In this document: positions 58,628 to 64,000 of the stretch, in pieces | How positions within the stretch are numbered: the first letter of the stretch is position 1 | How the letters are laid out: each line of letters starts with the position of its first letter | From: Pseudonocardia oceani | GTDB taxonomy: Bacteria > Actinomycetota > Actinomycetes > Mycobacteriales > Pseudonocardiaceae | Assembly: GCF_019263585.2 (NCBI RefSeq) | Contig: NZ_JADQDF010000001.1 | Span: 4,474,501 to 4,538,500, forward strand | Direction of reading: 5' to 3' | Length of the DNA stretch: 64,000 bases | Program-made: the position numbers and the translations under genes | The notes under the pieces: generated by a model | Seen by the model: the letters and a program-made list of their open reading frames with translations, nothing else | The model's database searches: none | Told to the model about the DNA's origin: nothing

Positions 58628-58990
58628 ATGGCAGCGAAGGACGAGCTCGGACGCCGCGGCGAGGACGTCGCGGTGGAGTACCTGCAGGGCCGGGGCCTGG
58701 TGGTCCTCGACCGCAACTGGCGGTGTCGCGAGGGGGAGCTCGACGTCGTCGCCACCGAGGCCGACGTCGGCCGGCTCGTGGTGTGCGAGGTCAAGACCCG
58801 CTCCGGCACCCGCTACGGCGAGCCCGCCGAGGCCGTCACGGGGCAGAAGGCGCGCCGCATCCGCAGGGTCGCGCAGCGGTGGCTGGCCCAGCACGGCGTG
58901 CCGTGGGTGGAGGTCCGGTTCGACGTCTGCGCGGTGCTGGTCGAGCCGGGCCGCCCGGCCACCGTGCAGTACTACGAAGGAGCCTTCTGA
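58628..58990 (+). CDS. YraN-family (UPF0102) endonuclease-like protein
   Basis: Product of 120 aa with a Holliday-junction-resolvase-like PD-(D/E)xK fold: LGRRGEDVAVEYLQGRG, WRCREGELDVVATEADV and VVCEVKTRSGTRYGEP. Biochemical function is not established. It is the first gene of a conserved operon with comM and dprA; the last nucleotide overlaps the comM start. Confidence 0.9.
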   Translation: MAAKDELGRRGEDVAVEYLQGRGLVVLDRNWRCREGELDVVATEADVGRLVVCEVKTRSGTRYGEPAEAVTGQKARRIRRVAQRWLAQHGVPWVEVRFDVCAVLVEPGRPATVQYYEGAF

Positions 58991-60495
58991 TGGGGCTCGC
59001 ACGGGGGTGGTCGGTCGCGCTGCGCGGCGTCGACGGGCACCTGGTGGAGATCGAGGCCGACATCGGGGGCGGGCTGCCGGGCGTCCACCTGCTGGGACTG
59101 CCGGACGCGGCGCTGCAGGAGTCGCGCGACCGCGTGCGCGCGGCCGTCGTCAACTCGGGGCTGGTGTGGCCCAACGAGCGGATCGTGCTGGCGCTGAGCC
59201 CGGCCACGCTGCGCAAGACGGGCTCGGCCTTCGACCTGGCCCTGGCGTGCTGCGTGCTCGCCGCGGCCGAGCACGTGCCCCAGCCCGCGCTCGACGGCAC
59301 CGTCCTGCTCGGGGAGCTGGCGCTCGACGGGCGGCTGCGTCCGGTGCGGGGCGTCCTGCCCGCGCTGCTGGCGGCCCGGGCGGCGCGGATGCGCCGCGTC
59401 GTGGTGCCGGTCGCGGCGCTGGCCGAGGCCGCGCTGGTGCCCGACATCGAGGTGCTCGGCGCGACCGACCTGCGCGAGGTGCTGTCCTGGCTGCGTGACG
59501 GCACGCCGCTGCAGGTGCCCGGGCCGGTCGTCGACGGGTCGGGACCCGAGCCGCCCGACCTCGCCGACGTCGTCGGACAGGACGACGCCCGGCACGCGCT
59601 GGAGGTGGCCGCCGCGGGCGGGCACCACCTGCTGCTCATCGGGCCACCGGGCACGGGCAAGACGATGCTCGCGCAGCGCCTGGTCGGGCTGCTGCCGCGG
59701 CTGGGCCGGACCGACGCGCTGGCGCTGGCCGCGGTGCGCTCGGTGGCCGGGCGGCTGCCGGCCGAGGCGCCGCTGGCCACGCTCCCGCCGGTCGAGGCGC
59801 CGCACCACTCCAGCTCGATGGCTGCGCTGGTCGGCGGCGGCAGCGGCCTCGCCCGGCCCGGGGCGGTGTCGCTCGCGCACCGCGGGGTGCTGTTCCTGGA
59901 CGAGGCCCCGGAGTTCGGGGCCCACCTGCTCGACGCGCTGCGCACGCCCCTGGAGGAGGGCGAGGTGCGCATCGCGCGGGCCGAGGGCACGGTGCGCTAC
60001 CCGGCGCGGTTCCAGCTCGTGCTCGCCGCCAACCCCTGTCCGTGCGCACCCGCCCACGACCGCGACTGCGTCTGCTCCTCGCTGGCTCGCCGGCGCTACC
60101 TGGGCCGGCTGTCCGGGCCGCTGCTCGACCGCGTCGACCTGCGGGCCGTGATGTACCCGGTCACCACGTTCGCGGCGGCGGCCGACGGCGAGGACACCGC
60201 CACCGTCGCCACGCGCGTCCACGCGGCCCGGGCGGCGGCGCTCGAGCGCTGGGCGGGCCACGGGTGGCGCACCAACGCCGAGGTGCCCGGCCCCGAGCTG
60301 CGGGGGCGCTGGGGTCTGGCCCGGGCCACGGTCCGTCCGCTCGACGCGGGCATGCGCGCCGGTTCGCTCACCGCGCGCGGGGCGGACCGGGCGCTGCGCG
60401 TGGCGTGGACCCTGGCCGACCTCGCCGGGGCCGCGCGGCCCGATCCCGACCACGTCGAGGCCGCGCTGTACTTCCGCGACCGGAGGGCGGCGTGA
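58990..60495 (+). CDS. comM: YifB/ComM-family Mg-chelatase-like AAA+ ATPase
   Basis: Product of 501 aa. The N-terminal Lon-C-like ChlI domain (GLPGVHLLGLPDAALQESRD) is followed by AAA+ with Walker A LLIGPPGTGKTMLAQRLVGL (near residue 215), Walker B-like HRGVLFLDEAPEFGAHL, and a C-terminal ChlI domain. In naturally competent bacteria ComM drives branch migration during integration of donor DNA. Many non-competent species keep it. It overlaps yraN and dprA. Confidence 0.93.
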   Translation: MGLARGWSVALRGVDGHLVEIEADIGGGLPGVHLLGLPDAALQESRDRVRAAVVNSGLVWPNERIVLALSPATLRKTGSAFDLALACCVLAAAEHVPQPALDGTVLLGELALDGRLRPVRGVLPALLAARAARMRRVVVPVAALAEAALVPDIEVLGATDLREVLSWLRDGTPLQVPGPVVDGSGPEPPDLADVVGQDDARHALEVAAAGGHHLLLIGPPGTGKTMLAQRLVGLLPRLGRTDALALAAVRSVAGRLPAEAPLATLPPVEAPHHSSSMAALVGGGSGLARPGAVSLAHRGVLFLDEAPEFGAHLLDALRTPLEEGEVRIARAEGTVRYPARFQLVLAANPCPCAPAHDRDCVCSSLARRRYLGRLSGPLLDRVDLRAVMYPVTTFAAAADGEDTATVATRVHAARAAALERWAGHGWRTNAEVPGPELRGRWGLARATVRPLDAGMRAGSLTARGADRALRVAWTLADLAGAARPDPDHVEAALYFRDRRAA

Positions 60496-61628
60496 ACGAC
60501 GAGCTGCTCCGGGCGTGGGCCCACCTGTCGCGGGTCGCCGAGCCGCCCGCCCCCGGGCTGGCCGCGCTGGTGGCCGAGGTGGGCGCGGTGCGCGCCGTCG
60601 ACCTCGTGCGGCGCGGGGAGGTGAGCGAGCGGGTGGCGGCGGAGACCTCGGCCCGCCGCGGGGTGGAGCGGGCCGACGCCGACCTCGCCGCGGCGTCCGT
60701 CGCCGGGGTCCGGATCATCGGGCCCGAGCATCCCGACTGGCCGCACGAGCCGCTCGCCGCCCTCGCGGCGTGCGGGGTCGGCGAGCTCGCGCCGCCGGCG
60801 GCGCTGTGGGTGCGGGGGCCCGGGCGGCTCGCCGCGCTGTGCGAGCGGGCGGTCGGCGTCGTGGGGTCGCGGGCGGCCACCGGCTACGGCCTACACGTGG
60901 CGGCCGAGCTCGGGGCCGGCCTCGCCGACCGCGGGCACACCGTCGTCTCCGGGGCGGCGATCGGCATCGACGGGGCGGCGCACCGCGGGGCGCTCGGCGT
61001 CGAGGGTCCGACGGTGGCGGTGCTGGCCTGCGGCGCCGACCGCGCCTACCCGGTGGCGCACCAGGCGCTGCTCGCCCGGATCACGGCCACCGGGCTGGTG
61101 GTGAGCGAGTACCCGCCCGGCAGCGTGCCCGCCCGGCACCGCTTCCTGGTGCGCAACCGCCTGATCGCCGGGCTGTCGGCGGGCACGGTCGTCGTGGAGG
61201 CCGGGCTGCGCAGCGGGGCCACCCGCACGGCGAGCGACGCGGCCACCCTCGGGCGTCCCGTGCTGGCCGTTCCCGGGCCGGTCACGTCCGCGATGTCCGC
61301 GGGCAGCCACCGGCTGGTGCGCGAGGGCGCGGTGCTGGTCACCCGCACCGAGGAGGTGCTGGAGGAGCTCGGCCCGATCGGCGCGCACCTGGCCACCGAC
61401 CCGCCCGCCGCCCGGCGCGCCACCGACGCCCTCGACCCCGTGGGGCGGCTGGTGCACGACGCCCTCCCCGCCCGCGGGGCGCGGGAGATCGGCTGGCTGG
61501 CGAAGGAGGCCGGCGTCCCGGTCGGGGCGGTGCGGGTGGCCCTGGTCGACCTGGAGCGCCGCGGCCTGGTCGACCACCACGCCGGCCGCTGGCAGCTGCG
61601 GCCGGAGGAGCTGCCGGCAGGGCGGTGA
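60492..61628 (+). CDS. dprA: DNA-processing protein DprA
   Basis: Binds incoming single-stranded DNA and loads RecA, 378 aa. The Rossmann-like core is at about 115-320: GVVGSRAATGYGLHVAAELG, VSGAAIGIDGAAHRGALGVE, VLACGADRAYPVAHQALL, VSEYPPGS and RFLVRNRLIAGLSAGTVV. The C-terminal winged helix covers about 320-378 (GAREIGWLAKEAGVPVGAVR). The GTG start overlaps the comM stop. A long hairpin follows immediately. Confidence 0.94.
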   Translation: MNDELLRAWAHLSRVAEPPAPGLAALVAEVGAVRAVDLVRRGEVSERVAAETSARRGVERADADLAAASVAGVRIIGPEHPDWPHEPLAALAACGVGELAPPAALWVRGPGRLAALCERAVGVVGSRAATGYGLHVAAELGAGLADRGHTVVSGAAIGIDGAAHRGALGVEGPTVAVLACGADRAYPVAHQALLARITATGLVVSEYPPGSVPARHRFLVRNRLIAGLSAGTVVVEAGLRSGATRTASDAATLGRPVLAVPGPVTSAMSAGSHRLVREGAVLVTRTEEVLEELGPIGAHLATDPPAARRATDALDPVGRLVHDALPARGAREIGWLAKEAGVPVGAVRVALVDLERRGLVDHHAGRWQLRPEELPAGR

Positions 61629-61629
61629 G

Positions 61630-61699
61630 CGAACTGCGCACCTTGCGGCCTCCCGCGCACTCGCGGACGTGCGCGGGAGGCCGGGACGTACGCAGTTCG
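61630..61699. terminator. Long bulged hairpin between dprA and xerC
   Basis: Inner perfect 15-bp stem CGGCCTCCCGCGCAC (61646-61660) with its complement (61669-61683), loop 8 nt. An outer 9-bp stem CGAACTGCG (61630-61638) pairs with CGCAGTTCG (61691-61699). 7-nt internal loops separate the two. It begins 2 nt after the dprA stop. It would end the dprA transcript. Confidence 0.65.
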
Positions 61700-61710
61700 G
61701 CCGGCTCAGG

Positions 61711-61842
61711 TGGGTGCCGGTGCCGGTGCCGGTGCGGAACGCGGAGGGGTGCGGGGTGGCGGAGGGGCGCGGGGTGGCGGTGGTGGCGGGACACGCGGGT
61801 GGGGTGCTTGACCCGGGGCGGCCGGGGCCGGACCGTCGGAGC
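61711..61842 (+). other. Spacer before xerC
   Basis: GC-rich spacer with four tandem GGTGCC-type hexamers (about 61713-61736) and GTGGCGG-type repeats. No distinct -10 is recognisable. An open frame covers it but lacks protein-like composition. Confidence 0.5.
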
Positions 61843-62874
61843 GTGCCTCCCCGTCCTCCCGGCCCCGAGCGGAGCACCCCCGAGTCCGCCGCCGATCCCG
61901 CCGCCGATCACGCCGCCGAGCCGGCGGCCGATCCGGGGGCCGATCCCGCCGCCGAGCCGGGGGCGGCGGCCCGGGCCGTCGCGCCCGACGTGGGGGAGGC
62001 GCTGGAGGGGTTCGTGCGCCACCTGACCCTGGAGAAGGGGCGGTCGGCGCACACCGTGCGGGCCTACCGGGGCGACCTCGACGGCCTGCTGTCCCGCCTC
62101 GACCTGCTCGCCGCGCTCGACCTGGCCCTGCTCCGGCGCTGGCTGGCGGAGGGGCACGCGGCCGGGCTGGGGCGCTCGACGCTGGCGCGCCGGGCCGCGG
62201 CGGCCCGCACCTTCACCGCGTGGGCGCACCGCACCGGGCGCCTCGGGAGCGATCCGGGGGCGCTGCTGGTGTCGCCGCGACCGCGGTCGCCGCTGCCCGA
62301 CGTGCTCGACACCGCGGAGACGGAGTCGCTGTTCGCCGCGGCGGTGTCGGGGGCCGCCGAGGGGGAGCCGGAGGCGTAGAGCAGCTCGACGACGGCCAGG
62401 TCCCGCAGCGCCACCGGCGTGCGGGTGGGGGAGCTGTGCGGCCTGGACGTCGACGACGTCGACGAGGAGCGCCGCGCGCTGCGGGTGCTCGGCAAGGGGA
62501 ACCGGGAGCGGACGGTGGTCTACGGTGTCCCCGCCGCCCGGGCCCTGCGCCGCTGGCTCGACGGCGGACGGCCCGCGCTGGCCCGCAGCACCTCGCCGCC
62601 CGCACTGCTCCTCGGGGCGCGCGGGGGGCGGATGGACCCGCGGATCGTGCGCGAGGTCGTGCACGCCGCGGTGGCCGCGGTGCCCGGTGCGCCCGACACG
62701 GGACCGCACGGTCTGCGACACGCCGCCGCCACTCACATGTTGCAGGGCGGCGCGGACCTTCGTTACGTACAGGAGTTACTCGGTCACGCTAAGCTAGCAA
62801 CCACTCAGCTCTACACACACGTGACCGTCGAACGGCTGAAGGTGGTACATGAGCAGGCACACCCCAGGGCATAG
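61843..62874 (+). pseudogene. xerC: xerC tyrosine recombinase, frame broken by a 52-bp inversion
   Basis: XerC works with XerD to resolve chromosome dimers at dif. The N-terminal part (61843-62379) is a SAM-like core-binding domain (EALEGFVRHLTLEKGRSAHT, YRGDLDGLLSRLDL) after a low-complexity Ala/Asp/Pro start, and stops at TAG 62377. The catalytic part (62419-62874) has VRVGELCGLDVDDVDEERR (Arg), HGLRHAAATHMLQGGADLR and ELLGHAKLATTQLYTHVTVE. Reverse-complementing 62367-62418 joins them in one frame through PVALRDLAVVELLYASG, the missing core helix. The GTG start is uncertain. As written the protein would be non-functional. Confidence 0.88.
62367..62418. repeat. Inverted segment bounded by 10-bp inverted repeats, inside xerC
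   Basis: Left end GCCGGAGGCG (62367-62376), right end CGCCACCGGC (62409-62418): inverted repeats with one mismatch, 32 bp between. The minus strand of this interval reads VALRDLAVVELLYASG, the sequence expected on the plus strand of an intact xerC. Confidence 0.9.
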
Positions 62875-63748
62875 CGCAGTCCTGGACGGAACGGTGCAGC
62901 TCAAGGCGTTCGCCGGAGCTCTCGTCACCGCACTGAACCGTCGTGAGCAGGGCCCGCTCGAGCCGGCTCCGGCTCCCGTGGCGCCGGCCGCGCCCGCCCC
63001 GGCCGCCGAGCGGACTCCCGTCGAGCAGCTCTGGGACGCCTACCTGACCGAGCCGACACGCCCGGTGCGTGACCGACTGCTCGTCCACTACACGCCGCTC
63101 GTCCGCGCGGTCGCGCACCGCACCGCGGCCGGGCTGCCGACCTACGTCGACATCGGCGACCTGGTGCAGTCCGGGGTCTTCGGCCTCATCGACGCCGTCG
63201 AGCGCTTCGACCCGCAGCGCTGCCCCCGCTTCGAGAGCTACGCGGCGCAGCGCATCCGCGGCGCGATCCTCGACGAGCTGCGCGCCCAGGACTGGGTGCC
63301 GCGCACGATCCGCGGGCGGGCCCGGGAGCTGGACCGCGCGCAGCAGCGGCTGGAGTCGCGGCTGCGGCGCGCGGCCTCGGACCACGAGCTCGCCGCCGAG
63401 CTGGGCGTCGCGCCGCGCGACCTGCGCAGCGTCGGCAAGCACGTGGCACTGGTGAGCATCGACGCCCTCGACGACGGCGCGGGCGGGCTGTCGGAGCTGC
63501 TCGCCGACGACGCGGCGCCCGACCCGATGGCGGTCGTGCAGGCGCGCGAGACCTCCCGGCAGCTGTCGATGGCGGTGGCGCAGCTCGGCGAGCGAGACCG
63601 GCTCGTCGTGCAGATGTACTACCTGGAGAACCGGACGCTGGCCGAGATCGGGCGGCACCTCGGCGTCACCGAGTCGCGGGTGTGCCAGCTGCACACGCGC
63701 CTGGTCGGACGGCTGCGGGGCCGGCTCGAGGAGCTCGCCGCGGGCTGA
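62849..63748 (+). CDS. whiG: WhiG/FliA-type RNA polymerase sigma factor
   Basis: Alternative sigma factor, 299 aa, of the group that starts spore maturation in Streptomyces (WhiG) or flagellar synthesis (FliA). Region 2 is THVD-like: LVHYTPLVRAVAHRTAAGLP, VDIGDLVQSGVFGLIDAVER, ESYAAQRIRGAILDELRAQD. Region 3 is WVPRTIRGRARELDRAQQRL. The region 4 HTH is RTLAEIGRHLGVTESRVCQL. About 65 N-terminal residues are extra and Pro/Ala-rich. ATG 62849 overlaps the xerC 3' end by 26 bp, so translation may be coupled. No anti-sigma gene is visible. Confidence 0.9.
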   Translation: MSRHTPGHSAVLDGTVQLKAFAGALVTALNRREQGPLEPAPAPVAPAAPAPAAERTPVEQLWDAYLTEPTRPVRDRLLVHYTPLVRAVAHRTAAGLPTYVDIGDLVQSGVFGLIDAVERFDPQRCPRFESYAAQRIRGAILDELRAQDWVPRTIRGRARELDRAQQRLESRLRRAASDHELAAELGVAPRDLRSVGKHVALVSIDALDDGAGGLSELLADDAAPDPMAVVQARETSRQLSMAVAQLGERDRLVVQMYYLENRTLAEIGRHLGVTESRVCQLHTRLVGRLRGRLEELAAG

Positions 63749-63754
63749 TCCGGC

Positions 63755-64000
63755 TCACCCCGGCCACGGGTCGGGCACCGGCAGCAGCCGGACCCGCGGC
63801 GGGCGCAGCAGCACGAGCGGGTCGAGGTACTCGGTGCGGTCGCGGCGCACGCCCCAGTGCAGGCACCCGGGGCAGCCCGGGTGGCCGGGTCCGAGGACGC
63901 CGAGCACGGCGCCCGCCCCGACGACCGCGCCCGCGGTGACCGCCGGCTCCACCGGCTCGTAGGTCGTGCGCAGGCCGTCGTCGTGCTGCACCGACACGAG
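63755..64000 (-). CDS. M23-family peptidase domain, C-terminal fragment at window edge
   Basis: Last 81 residues of a lysostaphin-like (peptidase M23) protein that enters from the right. Visible are VQHDDGLRTTYEPVEPAVTA, GAVLGVLGPGHPGCPGCLHW and the HWG zinc-site motif. Two Cys flank the metal region. Such proteins are usually secreted and act on cell-wall peptides or regulate hydrolases. The N-terminus, signal peptide and upstream HxxxD motif are outside the window. It is convergent with whiG across 6 nt. Confidence 0.8.
   Translation of the reverse strand, partial: LVSVQHDDGLRTTYEPVEPAVTAGAVVGAGAVLGVLGPGHPGCPGCLHWGVRRDRTEYLDPLVLLRPPRVRLLPVPDPWPG

Noticed and set aside
62064..62495. Minus-strand frame containing VALRDLAVVELLYASG as a real gene
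   Set aside because: Only the 52-bp inverted interval is XerC-like on this strand; the flanks are antisense noise.
62419..62874. The catalytic xerC half as an independent short recombinase gene
   Set aside because: It lacks the N-terminal core-binding domain and the helix before the catalytic Arg, both found just upstream once the 52-bp segment is flipped.

Overview
The window is chromosomal DNA from a very GC-rich actinobacterium. It has GTG starts in more than half the genes, strong G/C third-position bias, an Actinobacteria-type dprA-xerC-whiG-M23 order, a SepIVA-like division protein, DUF3040 and DUF2469 proteins, GlnR-type boxes and a WhiG/FliA-type sigma factor. This combination fits the Pseudonocardiales (Pseudonocardia-like). 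That placement is inference, because no rRNA or species marker lies in the window.

Layout. At 0-6 kb are a truncated LuxR-type response regulator, an ECF sigma factor, malate synthase G behind a palindromic operator, a GNAT protein, and a sodium:solute symporter with a small membrane partner. A seven-gene Mrp Na+/H+ antiporter operon follows at 6.4-12.4 kb, with every junction overlapping by 4 nt. Next is an 839-bp gene-free block built from three copies of a composite repeat (12.4-13.2 kb). From 13.2 to 31.7 kb comes mostly housekeeping: a gamma-carbonic-anhydrase-like protein, ung, rpmB, fakA-like, recG, pyc, rsmD, coaD, sepIVA, a MinD/ParA-like ATPase, DUF177, rpmF, rnc, mutM and corA. From 31.9 to 35.8 kb are a PadR/HAAS pair, a secreted CAP protein, acylphosphatase and an MFS transporter. 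Then come smc and ftsY (35.8-41.8 kb), separated by a 496-bp repeat-rich spacer.

A nitrogen-control island (41.8-48.3 kb) reads amtB-glnK, terminator, glnB-like-glnD, amtB-glnK. It has two ammonium channels, three PII proteins and one PII-modifying enzyme, with GlnR-like boxes in front of both amtB genes. From 48.3 kb to the end runs the conserved ffh ... rpsP-khpA-rimM ... trmD-rplS-lepB-rnhB-DUF2469-yraN-comM-dprA-xerC-whiG series. It is interrupted between rimM and trmD by a small HTH/Clp-N-domain module that has its own double palindrome.

The most striking observation is xerC. Its reading frame is broken by a 52-bp segment (62367-62418) bounded by 10-bp inverted repeats. Reverse-complementing that segment restores a complete, typical XerC core, so the sequence carries a precise micro-inversion: biological, phase-variable or an assembly artefact. 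Second is a palindromic element (TTGCAGGAAAGCCAC arms) inserted in frame in the SMC hinge, with a relative just downstream of smc. Third is a mosaic repeat family (core near CGTCGGGAGTGTGACG) with eight copies at two sites.

Transcription signals show a consistent theme. About a dozen genes have a TAnnnT -10 element ending only 6-9 nt before the start codon, so leaderless mRNAs appear common. Ribosomal protein genes instead have GTCTGGCAnnATGG promoters and leaders of about 100 nt. No rRNA, tRNA, CRISPR array, insertion sequence or prophage gene was seen.
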